Shown: piece after piece, positions 7,799-16,191 of the stretch
Position numbering within the stretch: the stretch's first letter is position 1
How the letters are laid out: every line of letters starts with the position of its first letter
Assembly (NCBI GenBank): GCA_938039145.1
Contig: CALHVG010000070.1
Location: 1-18,826, forward strand
DNA: 18,826 bases
Direction of reading: 5' to 3'
DNA from: an uncultured Treponema sp.
GTDB lineage: Bacteria > Spirochaetota > Spirochaetia > Treponematales > Treponemataceae
Position numbers and translations under genes: made by a program
The notes under the pieces: generated by a model
Database searches by the model: none
What the model was told of the DNA's origin: nothing
The model's input: only the letters and a program-made list of their open reading frames with translations

Positions 7799-8764
7799 TT
7801 AGATTTTGCCAATTTTTAGGAGATTTGGAAAAAGCGATGCAGAATGAGAGGAGAACAGAAAATCCGCCGGAAATTGCTTCCGATCCGATAAAAAACAGTC
7901 CTCGGTTTTATCCCTGTTCGTAACATAAATTTCATCGTTCTTTTTTACCGCAGACAAAAGCACTTCTTCGATTTTTTCAGTAATACGTTTTGCGGCAATC
8001 GTTTCAGAGCAGTCTTTATAATCGGAAATCTTGATTTCAGGAAGCATTTGAAAATCGTATTTGTACACTTCCTGATGGTTGTAAGAAAACCACGGATCGT
8101 GCTTTCCGAGTCCGTATTTGTCGTTTCCGCCCACAAGAACCGGAAGAATGTCGCATTTTGAATAATAGGCGATGCGTGCCGCACCTTTTTTGAACGGATT
8201 TTTTCCGTGGCGTGGGGTTCTTGTTCCTTCCGGAAATATTATGACATTATTTCCCTTGTCGATGGTTTCTTTGCAAAGTCGGCAAAGCTCCTCAAAATCA
8301 AGAGAATTTACAATGTAGCACTGCCGAATTACTCCCCCAATTACAGTTTTAGCAAGTCCGCTGCGAACTATGCAATTCGCATTAGGAACAAGCGACATTA
8401 TGAACACAAAGTCCAACACCGAAGGATGATTTGCGACTATCACCTTTCCGTGAATGTTCCTCCACCTTGATTTGTCGCCAGCCTTTAGATTAAGCACGCC
8501 AAGCCCCTTCATAACATTTGAAAACATTCTGAACGAAGCCGACACAAATTTCCGTGCCTCGACCTGAAATTTTTCTTTGGGATGCACAAAAACCCGAATC
8601 CACGGAAAAACCAAGAGCGCTAAAACCACGCTCCCAAGTCCAAAAAATAGATAGCAAAAATGTTTTGCAAGCATCTGATAAAGATACAGCGGAAGACGAT
8701 ACCATTTTACAGGAGCAAGTTCTTTATGGTTGTACCGTTCGTACAATTCTTCCTTTGTGTACAT
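7799..8764 (-). CDS. PlsC-type 1-acylglycerol-3-phosphate acyltransferase-like protein
   Basis: A 321-residue acyltransferase with a GGGAG ribosome-binding site just before the ATG at 8764. A hydrophobic N-terminal region (about 22-60) should place it in the inner membrane. The catalytic HX4D motif is ANHPSVLD (H113, D118), and the phosphate-binding block is IIFPEGTRT (175-183). Both are complete, so the enzyme should be active. Aryl polyene clusters carry an enzyme of this type (ApeD-like) besides the HtrB-like one, probably acylating the lipid anchor. The region after about residue 275 is poorly conserved and rich in charged and aromatic residues. It starts 13 bases after the stop of the ketosynthase-like gene. 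A housekeeping PlsC is the alternative, but the operon position argues against it. Confidence 0.85.
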   Translation of the reverse strand: MYTKEELYERYNHKELAPVKWYRLPLYLYQMLAKHFCYLFFGLGSVVLALLVFPWIRVFVHPKEKFQVEARKFVSASFRMFSNVMKGLGVLNLKAGDKSRWRNIHGKVIVANHPSVLDFVFIMSLVPNANCIVRSGLAKTVIGGVIRQCYIVNSLDFEELCRLCKETIDKGNNVIIFPEGTRTPRHGKNPFKKGAARIAYYSKCDILPVLVGGNDKYGLGKHDPWFSYNHQEVYKYDFQMLPEIKISDYKDCSETIAAKRITEKIEEVLLSAVKKNDEIYVTNRDKTEDCFLSDRKQFPADFLFSSHSASLFPNLLKIGKI

Positions 8765-8777
8765 AATTTTCTCCCAT

Positions 8778-9368
8778 CTACATTTTTTCTAAATCACAAG
8801 GACTTTTTATTTCCATCGGATTGACTTCTGTTCCGCCTTCCGACCTTGAAACAATGCATGCAAGAGCCATCGGATTATTGTTTCCTTGGCGAGAAACCCC
8901 ATATTCATCGGGAATATATTCGTCGGCATAAACAAACAAAATCTTTTCTTCGCTTCCTGCTATTACCGGAGAAATCGAAGCCAAAAACGCAGAATTGAAA
9001 TTGTTTTTAGAAGGATATATCACAGAGTAGCCGGCTTTTAGCCCAAGACAAAGACTTGCAGAAGCAATCGGGGCGTTAAAAACGCTTAGAGTAAAAGAAG
9101 CAGGAAGGATTTCCAAGTCTTCCAAAAGGCTTTTATCTATAGAAAATTCCCGTCCGATTTCGCCGCGAAACGAGACAAAAACCTGCTTACATTCCGCTGC
9201 CGACGGATTTTTCTCTAAAAGTTCATGGACAACCTGAATCGTCATCCTTGTGATTTGACTTAGACGACGTTTGAAAAGCGAATCCGCAAACTCAAGCGCC
9301 GGCTTTTCCTTGGGATTATCGCTAGATGGCTGCCATGTATGTACGTCAGAAACATAAATCTTTTCCAT
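8778..9368 (-). CDS. Beta-ketoacyl synthase N-terminal-like domain protein (Ketoacyl-synt_2 type)
   Basis: A 196-residue protein matching the short ketosynthase-like family that accompanies aryl polyene loci. Recognisable parts are the opening strand (MEKIYVSDVHTWQP), SFTLSVFNAPIASAS (91-105), where this family has its SxHNA-like turn, and EKILFVYADEYIPDEY (141-156). It lacks the catalytic cysteine context and the C-terminal half of a true ketosynthase, so it cannot condense on its own. It may act as a structural or chain-length partner for a full ketosynthase encoded elsewhere. There is no clear ribosome-binding site before the ATG, and the 75-base gap upstream shows no other gene. Family assignment is good; the role is inferred. 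Confidence 0.7.
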   Translation of the reverse strand: MEKIYVSDVHTWQPSSDNPKEKPALEFADSLFKRRLSQITRMTIQVVHELLEKNPSAAECKQVFVSFRGEIGREFSIDKSLLEDLEILPASFTLSVFNAPIASASLCLGLKAGYSVIYPSKNNFNSAFLASISPVIAGSEEKILFVYADEYIPDEYGVSRQGNNNPMALACIVSRSEGGTEVNPMEIKSPCDLEKM

Positions 9369-9443
9369 GCTGTATAAAATCGGAAGTACAATAAGGGAAA
9401 ACCCGATTTATTTTACTTCCAACGATTCCTCCATGTTCAGTTT

Positions 9444-10565
9444 CTATATTTTCCTGAAAACAAGCAGAGAATAGGCGTTAGAACCTAGATTGTGGTGGGC
9501 GGTTTTTAGTTCAAAGCCCGCATCACAGATTGCGCTAACAAGTTCCTCGTAGCGATACATTTTACTAGTGCCGTTCGCCATGCAAGTAAAATAAAGTGAT
9601 GTCGCTGCAAGAGAATACGAACTTGCCGCAAAACGCTGCATATCCCAAAGCGGCTCAAGCACGTACACGTCAGTCTCTTTTGTGCTAGCCTTATGAACTT
9701 TTTCAAGAATTTTTGTAACATCGGAAAGACTGAAACAATCCAAAAATTGACTCATCCAAACCGCATCGGGAGAAAGCGGAAGCTGCGTTGATTCTTCAAG
9801 AATGTTACCCGTGCAAAAACCTATCCTATCGGAAAAACCCGCCGATTCAGCGTTTTTTTCGGCAACTGCGGTCTGTCCCGGAAGGTCAACTATTGTAATT
9901 TTTACGGAAGGATTGTAGCGGCAACAAGCGACCGCCCATTTTGCCGTGTTTCCGCCGATATCGGTTATCGTTCCAGTTTTTTTCTGAAATACAATCGGCA
10001 AGGCATCGGCAAAAGCAATATCGCTGTAAAAATGGTCAAAATCGAACCACGATTTTTTTGCTCTTTCCGGAAGACTTGAAAGCGCATCGTATATCGTTTT
10101 CCATTTTTCGCCGAAGACTTTTAGTCCTTCCGGTTTTCCATTTTCGATGGATTCCTTTAAATTCCACGCTCCTTCGTAACATATGTCGTTCACAAACCAG
10201 AAATTCACTTTCGTAAGGTCGTCCTCAAGGAGCATCCAGCCGATTTTCCCCAAAACAAACTTTTCTTTATCCGTCGTGCCGGGAACGGAATCTTCAGAAA
10301 ATTTTATCACGTTCATGCCAAGCGCCATCTCGCACAGCACACGGATTCCATAAGGAGAAATATTCGTTTTTTCCGCAAGCTCCGAATAGCCGATTCCGTT
10401 TTTGCCCGAATCGCTTATCTTCTGCAGGATTCCAAGCTCAAGCATCGACCTTACAGCCTGAAAGCACAGCGGAGAAAACGCTATTTTCTGAGCCTCGAAC
10501 TTTGCGTCCAAAGCCCTTATATCGTCCGTCTTGAACTTGCCGTAATCAAAAAAACAGGAATCCAT
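9444..10565 (-). CDS. SAM-dependent O-methyltransferase-like protein
   Basis: A 373-residue class I methyltransferase with the layout of plant/bacterial O-methyltransferases. An N-terminal winged-helix dimerisation region (about 25-115; GYSELAEKTNISPYGIRVL) is followed by the Rossmann part. The SAM-binding glycine motif is TDIGGNTAKWA (201-211) and the acidic ribose-binding strand ends in ITIVDLPG (D227). YVLEPLWD in the later part sits where the catalytic region usually lies. Polyene aryl heads are often methylated or methoxylated, so head-group methylation is the likely job. The gene begins nine bases after the DUF711 gene stops, with only a weak ribosome-binding site, suggesting co-transcription with it. 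Confidence 0.78.
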   Translation of the reverse strand: MDSCFFDYGKFKTDDIRALDAKFEAQKIAFSPLCFQAVRSMLELGILQKISDSGKNGIGYSELAEKTNISPYGIRVLCEMALGMNVIKFSEDSVPGTTDKEKFVLGKIGWMLLEDDLTKVNFWFVNDICYEGAWNLKESIENGKPEGLKVFGEKWKTIYDALSSLPERAKKSWFDFDHFYSDIAFADALPIVFQKKTGTITDIGGNTAKWAVACCRYNPSVKITIVDLPGQTAVAEKNAESAGFSDRIGFCTGNILEESTQLPLSPDAVWMSQFLDCFSLSDVTKILEKVHKASTKETDVYVLEPLWDMQRFAASSYSLAATSLYFTCMANGTSKMYRYEELVSAICDAGFELKTAHHNLGSNAYSLLVFRKI

Positions 10566-10574
10566 AAAGTCCGT

Positions 10575-11936
10575 CTAATTTCTGAAAGAATGAATGGGGG
10601 ACGGAATTCGTCCGCCGCGGTTTATGAAGTCCGCGCAGCCGAATCTGCTTACAGGCATTACGGGGCAGCCGCCGAGAAGTCCGCCGAATTCCACCCAATC
10701 GCCGGCTTTTTTTCCCGGAGCCGGAATAAGTCTGCAGGCGGTGGTTTTGTTGTTCATCATTCCGATTGCAAATTCGTCCACCAATATTCCCGAAACGGTG
10801 GTTGCAGGCGTGTCGCCCGGAATTGCAATCATGTCAAGCCCGACGGAACAGACGGTCGTCATCGCTTCAAGTTTTTCAAGCGAAATTGAACCTTGCTGAA
10901 CGGCGTTTATCATTCCTTCGTCCTCGGAAACGGGAATGAACGCGCCGGAAAGCCCGCCCACATTGGTGGAAGCCATTACGCCTCCTTTTTTTACCATGTC
11001 AGTGAGCATGGCAAGAGCCGCTGTAGTTCCGGGCGCACCCGCTCCATCAAGACCGATTTCCTCAAGGATTCTGGCAACCGAATCGCCGACTTCCGGCGTA
11101 GGCGCAAGCGAAAGGTCAAGAATTCCGAACTGAACGCCAAGACGGCTTGCCGCTTCCGAGCCGACAAGCTGTCCCATTCTGGTAATTTTGAACGCCATCT
11201 TTTTTATTCCGTCGGCAAGTTCATTTATCGGCTTTCCTTTGTATTCGCGGGCGGCAGCCAAAATAACTCCGGGCCCTGAAACCCCCACGTTTATAACGGA
11301 ATCGCCTTCTCCGACTCCGTGAAAAGCGCCCGCCATAAACGGATTGTCTTCGGGGGCGTTGCAGAATACAACAAGTTTTGCGCAGCCGTTTATCGGAAGG
11401 TTTTTTGAAACTTCTGCGGTTTTTACGATGGTTTCGCCCATCAGTTTTACCGCATCCATATTGATTCCGTTTTTTGTAGTTCCTACATTTACGGAAGAAC
11501 AGACAAAATCCGTGCTTGCCAAAGCTTCCGGAATTGAATCTATTAAAATCCTGTCGCCGGGGGTTATTCCTTTTTGAACCAGCGCCGAAAATCCGCCGAT
11601 AAAGTTTACGCCCAACTCTCTTGCGCATTTATCAAGAGTTTTGCAAAAATCAACATAACTGGAGGCGTTGCTTGCGCCTGCCACCAACGCAATCGGCGTT
11701 ACGGAAATACGCTTGTTTATAATAGGAACGCCGAAGTCTTTTTCGATGTCCTGCCCAACCTTAACAAGATTTCCCGCCTTTTTCATAATTTTGTCGTAAA
11801 TCTTTTGGCATGAACGTTTTGCGTCGGAATCCGCACAGTCAAGGATATTGATTCCCATTGTTACGCAACGGACATCCAATTTCTGCTTCATGAACATACT
11901 TACAGTTTCTTGGATTTCTGTCGGTGAAAATATCAT
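10575..11936 (-). CDS. DUF711 / UPF0210 family protein
   Basis: A 453-residue protein, the standard length for the DUF711 (UPF0210) family. It begins MIFSPTEIQETVSMF and includes the conserved VRCVTMGIN near residue 25. Further glycine-rich blocks (ALVAGASNASS, INVGVSGPG, GGLSGAFIPVSEDEG) and a C-terminal FGGLLGGCPVMPV also match this family. The family is widespread, cytoplasmic and has no firmly established activity; structures relate it distantly to glycyl-radical enzymes, but no radical glycine motif is evident here. In many genomes it follows a small ACT-domain gene, which is absent here. It is first in the minus-strand run, has its own promoter 30 bases upstream, and lies nine bases from the methyltransferase. 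That could be chance adjacency or a real role in the pathway. Confidence 0.85.
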   Translation of the reverse strand: MIFSPTEIQETVSMFMKQKLDVRCVTMGINILDCADSDAKRSCQKIYDKIMKKAGNLVKVGQDIEKDFGVPIINKRISVTPIALVAGASNASSYVDFCKTLDKCARELGVNFIGGFSALVQKGITPGDRILIDSIPEALASTDFVCSSVNVGTTKNGINMDAVKLMGETIVKTAEVSKNLPINGCAKLVVFCNAPEDNPFMAGAFHGVGEGDSVINVGVSGPGVILAAAREYKGKPINELADGIKKMAFKITRMGQLVGSEAASRLGVQFGILDLSLAPTPEVGDSVARILEEIGLDGAGAPGTTAALAMLTDMVKKGGVMASTNVGGLSGAFIPVSEDEGMINAVQQGSISLEKLEAMTTVCSVGLDMIAIPGDTPATTVSGILVDEFAIGMMNNKTTACRLIPAPGKKAGDWVEFGGLLGGCPVMPVSRFGCADFINRGGRIPSPIHSFRN

Positions 11937-11965
11937 AGAATCCCCGGTTAATTTAGATTTTTCTC

Positions 11966-11994
11966 ATACTAGCAAAATATCCGCCCATTTACAA
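11966..11994 (-). promoter_or_regulatory. Sigma70-like promoter of the minus-strand operon
   Basis: On the minus strand TTGTAA (11994-11989) and TAGTAT (11971-11966) are separated by 17 bases. The predicted start of transcription lies about 25 bases before the DUF711 ATG. It is the only good promoter seen upstream of the gene run 11936 to 3039, so it may drive the lipid genes as well. Confidence 0.55.
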
Positions 11995-12095
11995 TTACAA
12001 TAATTCAGCAGGAAACTATTGAAGAATTCAGCCGGAACGGGCATTTATTCTGCAAAAGCACAAGTAAATGCACCTTTTTGCATCCGTTGCTTTAA

Positions 12096-12120
12096 TTCGC
12101 GGATAATCCCAATCCGCGGA
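12096..12120. repeat. Inverted repeat between divergent promoters
   Basis: CGCGGAT (12098-12104) and ATCCGCG (12112-12118) form a 7-bp stem with a 7-base loop, extendable to 9 bp with one wobble pair. It sits in the 459-base gap 11937-12395, between the two divergent promoters and about 85 bases upstream of the plus-strand -35 box. It may be an operator. It is not near any gene end, so a terminator role is unlikely. The rest of the gap is AT-rich with no supported gene. Confidence 0.4.
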
Positions 12121-12202
12121 ACTTTATGCGTTTCTTTTTTCTTGTTGAAAAACATAAATAAAGGATTCTTTTTCTTTTTGAATGTTTTTGCTTATTAAAA
12201 AC

Positions 12203-12230
12203 TTGACGCTATTTTATGTTATGGTAGAAT
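12203..12230 (+). promoter_or_regulatory. Sigma70-like promoter of the glycan-binding gene pair
   Basis: TTGACG (12203-12208) and TAGAAT (12225-12230) are 16 bases apart, a near-consensus vegetative promoter. The predicted transcript carries a leader of about 160 bases before the start codon at 12396. The leader is AT-rich and shows no riboswitch motif I recognise. Confidence 0.65.
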
Positions 12231-12395
12231 TAGCCTTGTATGTGGATTCTGACAGGAGTGTATGCAGACAGATTGTTTAAAAATAAGAGGTGCTAAAAAG
12301 TTACGGTTTAATATCATTGTTTTTTGACGGTTTTGTTCATGCACATTTCTAAAGTTTCCGCAACATAATCTATTTATTAATTTTGGAGGAATTTG

Positions 12396-14714
12396 ATGAA
12401 AAAATCATTCGCTTTCATCTCTCTTTTCCTGATGCTTGGCGTTACGACACTTTTCGCCGAAGTTTCAGTGAAAAAACTTCCTGATGGTAACGCAGAAGTT
12501 CGATTCTTCTACGGAAATCCTCGTGCGGAGGAGGTTCTTGTTGCAGGAACTTTCACCAACTGGCAAGCCGCTGCCGAGGCCATGACCAAGACGGAAACTG
12601 GCTTTGAGCTCACGAAGGTTTTCAAGCCTACGGAAGAACTTTCTTACAAGTTCATCGTTGACGGAAACTGGACTACAGACCTCAAGGCTCCTGAGTTCAT
12701 CGATGACGGATTCGGTGGAAAGAACGGAAAGGTTGCAATTGCCGACCTTTTGGGTGGAGACGGCGACGGAGCTCCTCGTGCCAAGATAAACTTCATTTCT
12801 TGGACAATGATTGGAACTCAGTCTAAGTTCACTACGCAGTCCTATAACGATCCTAAAAAGAAGGGACTCGATTTGGACAACGTTACTATAGGAATGAAGA
12901 GTTACAACAAATTTGCAGGTAACTTCCTTCCGAACTGCCCTGTGTATGTGGAAATCGCTCTTGCTGAGACTGAAATTGACGATGCTTTCGGTTCAAACAA
13001 TCCTATTTACCTTGTAAAGAAGGATAAGTTTGGTCGCCATGAGATTGTCGTTAAGGATTCGTTCGCAAAGCTTTTCAACGATTTGTTCACAAATCCTGTG
13101 GCTTACTTTGCAAGGTCTACCGACAATAAGGGCGGCGATGCAGGTCCTGGAACAAATCCGTTCCTTGGACACCTCAAGTTCGGATTCAACTCTCCTTATG
13201 TAAACTTTGTAACTGGTTTCAACTATGCTAAGCCGGACGTTCGTTCTGCAATCCTTTGGACTACAGTAAGCGGTTCTTGGGATGCCGGTTATCAGCATGT
13301 CGGTGGTTTCAGCGTATTCAGCCTTGGTGACAAGCCTGTTGCCGCTATCCAGGAACTTACAGGTCTCAAGCTTGACATAGGATTCGCTCCTAACAAGACT
13401 GCAGACCGAAAAGGTAAAAAGTACGGTTACTGGGGATGGTTCGGAGTTTCAAACGACTACTTTGCGGTTGACTTGCAGTCAAACGGTATGTATGACGGAG
13501 ATACTTTGTTCAGCAAACCTGTTGAGCATGACTTTATCATCGGTGGTAAATCAGCTGACATCAAACTTGCAGAAGCGAGCAAACTTAACGTCGCGGCTCA
13601 GGTTTTGGTTGCAACTCATCAGAAGAAATTCACACCGACTGAAAAAGGTTCAACGGACTACTTCGGATATTCAACCGATGTTTTCTACAGAGACGGTGAA
13701 TTCGGACTTGGAAACATTGCAGGTCAGTTGAAAGTCGGTTTTGATCAGGGATACAACGAATACCGAGGAGCTTTCCAGGATTCTATCGGGGTTGAAGCAA
13801 GCTACCGTATGCGCGGTTATCAGGCTTCAATGCTCTACGTCAGAGAAAATCATGACGATGGAACGTTCGACCTTTCTGAAATGCTCGGTGCTTTGAACAG
13901 CCAGAACATCGACATTGCGGTTACGGGAACTCTTCTTGAAAAGAAGATTGAGCTTGGCCTTGAAGCAGGACTTTCTATGCCGCTTACAAAGACAAGCAAG
14001 TTCACGGAAGACAATTACTGGGATGCTTCAGATGCTAAGGGATGGTACAAAGACCGCTGTGGAAGCAAGATGGCTCCTATGTTCGGTGAAGAAAAACCTG
14101 AACTTACATTGACGCCTTCGGCTACATTCGATATCGCAGGTTTTGTCGATAACCCATTCGGAGGAACGATTGGTGTTTACGGCGAAATGAACGCAAACTT
14201 TGGCGGCGAAAAATACGATGTTTCAGAGTCTTATTTCCGATTCAAGAAGGCAGGATTGACATATTCTTATTCTGCAGAAGATAAAGAAGCTGCTTTCAAG
14301 GGTATAAACGTTTACTACGGACTTGACAATGGAAATGCAAAACGACTTTTCAACACACTTGTTGCAGAGTGTATGCTTCCATATGACATCAATGTTGTTC
14401 TTGGCGGCGGTATAAAGACCATCAATAACAATACCGAAGGAAAGACCCTTAACGCTGCCGAAAACAATATGTTCGGTGCTGTTGTGGGAATTTCAAAGAA
14501 ATTCGCTGCATTCAAGAAGCCTGTGGTGTACGCCCAGTTTGTGTACAACATGGATCCGTTTAAGGGCTTTGGCGACGGACAGGACGGTCTTGCTCTTAGC
14601 GGTGCCAACGTTTCAGGACGTTGGGACAGTTCGGCAAAGAAAGGAAGTATTTCTGCTGTTGACTTCTACGATGGAAAGGCTGCTTTGCGCGTTGGTATCC
14701 GCTGGGATATATAA
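12396..14714 (+). CDS. Secreted glycogen-binding-domain (CBM48-like) protein with outer-membrane beta-rich body
   Basis: A 772-residue protein starting at the ATG six bases after GGAGG; a TTG one codon earlier is less likely. The signal peptide is MKKSFAFISLFLMLGVTTLFA, cleaved near residue 21. Residues about 30-117 form an AMPK-beta/CBM48-type domain: VLVAGTFTNWQ (48-57) and the tryptophan-bearing YKFIVDGNWTTD (84-95) are its usual starch/glycogen-contact regions. The rest, about 640 residues, is glycine-, aromatic- and asparagine-rich with alternating hydrophobic residues and ends in a strand (KAALRVGIRWDI). This is typical of an outer-membrane barrel or surface protein. The likely role is binding or taking up alpha-glucans at the cell surface together with the lipoprotein that follows. 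No catalytic domain is visible. The domain call is good; the barrel topology is inferred. Confidence 0.7.
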   Translation: MKKSFAFISLFLMLGVTTLFAEVSVKKLPDGNAEVRFFYGNPRAEEVLVAGTFTNWQAAAEAMTKTETGFELTKVFKPTEELSYKFIVDGNWTTDLKAPEFIDDGFGGKNGKVAIADLLGGDGDGAPRAKINFISWTMIGTQSKFTTQSYNDPKKKGLDLDNVTIGMKSYNKFAGNFLPNCPVYVEIALAETEIDDAFGSNNPIYLVKKDKFGRHEIVVKDSFAKLFNDLFTNPVAYFARSTDNKGGDAGPGTNPFLGHLKFGFNSPYVNFVTGFNYAKPDVRSAILWTTVSGSWDAGYQHVGGFSVFSLGDKPVAAIQELTGLKLDIGFAPNKTADRKGKKYGYWGWFGVSNDYFAVDLQSNGMYDGDTLFSKPVEHDFIIGGKSADIKLAEASKLNVAAQVLVATHQKKFTPTEKGSTDYFGYSTDVFYRDGEFGLGNIAGQLKVGFDQGYNEYRGAFQDSIGVEASYRMRGYQASMLYVRENHDDGTFDLSEMLGALNSQNIDIAVTGTLLEKKIELGLEAGLSMPLTKTSKFTEDNYWDASDAKGWYKDRCGSKMAPMFGEEKPELTLTPSATFDIAGFVDNPFGGTIGVYGEMNANFGGEKYDVSESYFRFKKAGLTYSYSAEDKEAAFKGINVYYGLDNGNAKRLFNTLVAECMLPYDINVVLGGGIKTINNNTEGKTLNAAENNMFGAVVGISKKFAAFKKPVVYAQFVYNMDPFKGFGDGQDGLALSGANVSGRWDSSAKKGSISAVDFYDGKAALRVGIRWDI

Positions 14715-14846
14715 TCCGGCAACATGAAAGCGAATTGAAATAAGGGCTGCCTTGAAAGTGGTTGCTTTTTGGGCAGTTCCAGTTCTTGGGCTTTCAAAAA
14801 CAAAGGCTTCTTTACGAAGCATAATCCTTAAAAATAGGAGAATACG

Positions 14847-16058
14847 ATGAAAAAACTTTCATTTTTAATCGCAGGTCTTATGGGATTGGCTCTTATGGGC
14901 TGTTCCGGAAACTTGCACGACGTTGTACCTTCTCGTGTTGACCTTTCAGCTGGAGGCGCTCCGGGTGCATTCAATACTTGGAACAACACTACTCCATGGA
15001 CTACAATGGACAAGGCAAATGGTATATACACATATGAATTTGCGGCTACTGATACAAAAATGGACTGGAAAGTACTTTGCAAAACAGGCGACTGGAACGG
15101 CGGCGCATACGGCGGCGAAGGTACAGAACTTGAACTAAAAGTAGGCGGCAAAGAAACTCTTGTATATGACAACAAAACTGGTGGCGGTAAAAACGTAAGA
15201 ATCACCGGACTTACAAAAGGTCTAAAATACAAGATTACTGTTATGGCTACAGAGTCTGCAACTGTAGAGGCAACTGTAGAGGCGGCAGGTTTGCCACCTG
15301 TACCGTATTACCTTGATGGTGAATACCTTGTGGGTGCGATTTTCGATATAGGAATTGGAAATGCATGGGGCTTTAACACAAAAAACCTTATTTACAGTGC
15401 AAGCGTTGACAATAACACCGGTTATGTAACATACACAAAGGACATTGTGGCTATTGCTTCTAATGGCGAATGTGGCATAAACGACTGCAACTGGAATCAC
15501 AAGATGATGGGCAAGGATGTTGAAGTTCCTGCGGACGACAAGTTCTATGAACTAAATGGCTCAGACGAAGGTAACTTCCAAGTAAAGGGTCTTACCACAG
15601 GACAGCCATACCGAGTTACAATCCAGACTCACCCGGACAAAAAGGTTTTTGTGAAATTCACTCTAATCACCAACTATACTTTGGCTGTAAAATTGGTACA
15701 CGGTACAGATGCTACTGAGTACTACATAAACGGTACTCCATGGGGCTGGGGTGGCGGTTGGCCAATTGTCAACTGGACAGACGGTAAGCCAACGAATGCA
15801 TACACTACCTGCAAAACTGCTAATCCTAACCGCTTCTGCACTTGCTCTGGTGGCGGCAACGGAAGTTTCAGCGATAAGCCAGCCTTTGTAGGAAAACCTG
15901 GCGACAAGGTAACTTATGAAGTTAAGGTTGTAAGTTGCACTCCTAACGGTGCGGATCCACAGTATGACTCCGGAAATATGAAGTTTGATGTGGTTATCAA
16001 ATCAGGCGAAATCGGAGTAACAATCGACATTGCCGCAAAAACGGTTACGGTCAACTAG
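14847..16058 (+). CDS. Surface lipoprotein with repeated carbohydrate-binding-like modules
   Basis: A 403-residue lipoprotein. The signal peptide ends in the lipobox LMGC (lipidated C19), and an AGGAG site precedes the ATG. Three beta-sandwich-like segments can be suggested at about 42-134, 150-275 and 278-403. The first contains WTTMDKANGIYTYEF, then DWKVLCKTGDWNGGAYGG, like the starch-binding modules of SusE/SusF lipoproteins. The third is rich in tryptophan (TPWGWGGGWPIVNW) and cysteine (CKTANPNRFCTCSGG). Such aromatic platforms usually bind polysaccharide. The gene follows the CBM48-like protein after 132 bases. That gap can fold into GGGCTGCC/GGCAGTTC and TTGAAAG/CTTTCAA stems that overlap, perhaps tuning read-through. 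I see no separate promoter. A strong terminator follows. Glycan binding is inferred from fold signs and context. Confidence 0.65.
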   Translation: MKKLSFLIAGLMGLALMGCSGNLHDVVPSRVDLSAGGAPGAFNTWNNTTPWTTMDKANGIYTYEFAATDTKMDWKVLCKTGDWNGGAYGGEGTELELKVGGKETLVYDNKTGGGKNVRITGLTKGLKYKITVMATESATVEATVEAAGLPPVPYYLDGEYLVGAIFDIGIGNAWGFNTKNLIYSASVDNNTGYVTYTKDIVAIASNGECGINDCNWNHKMMGKDVEVPADDKFYELNGSDEGNFQVKGLTTGQPYRVTIQTHPDKKVFVKFTLITNYTLAVKLVHGTDATEYYINGTPWGWGGGWPIVNWTDGKPTNAYTTCKTANPNRFCTCSGGGNGSFSDKPAFVGKPGDKVTYEVKVVSCTPNGADPQYDSGNMKFDVVIKSGEIGVTIDIAAKTVTVN

Positions 16059-16098
16059 TAGGCTCTATTTTTTAAGCCTGCCTTTTTAAGGCAAAAAG

Positions 16099-16129
16099 GA
16101 CTGCGGTATTTTACCGCAGTCTTTTTTTT
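16099..16129 (+). terminator. Strong rho-independent terminator
   Basis: A perfect 10-bp stem, GACTGCGGTA (16099-16108) with TACCGCAGTC (16112-16121), has a TTT loop and is followed by eight T residues. It lies 41 bases after the lipoprotein stop codon and ends the glycan-binding transcript. A degenerate second copy occurs at 16572-16599. Confidence 0.9.
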
Positions 16130-16156
16130 GTTTATACTGTCAATAATTTTTGTTAC

Positions 16157-16185
16157 TTGACCGGAATTATAAGGTGGAGTATATT
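16157..16185 (+). promoter_or_regulatory. Promoter of a small antisense-like RNA
   Basis: TTGACC (16157-16162) and TATATT (16180-16185) are exactly 17 bases apart. No coding frame follows. About 55-60 bases past the predicted start comes a terminator stem, so the product would be a short RNA of about 89 bases converging on the small peptide gene. Confidence 0.65.
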
Positions 16186-16191
16186 AAACAA

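Noticed and set aside
9369..9443. Eight-codon frame (MEESLEVK) between the methyltransferase and ketosynthase-like genes
   Set aside because: Too short, with no ribosome-binding site or conserved feature to set it apart from chance.
14715..14846. Terminator or separate promoter between the two glycan-binding genes
   Set aside because: The GCTTC/GAAGC hairpin is only 5 bp and lacks a T-run, and no promoter with acceptable spacing was found, so co-transcription is the simpler reading.
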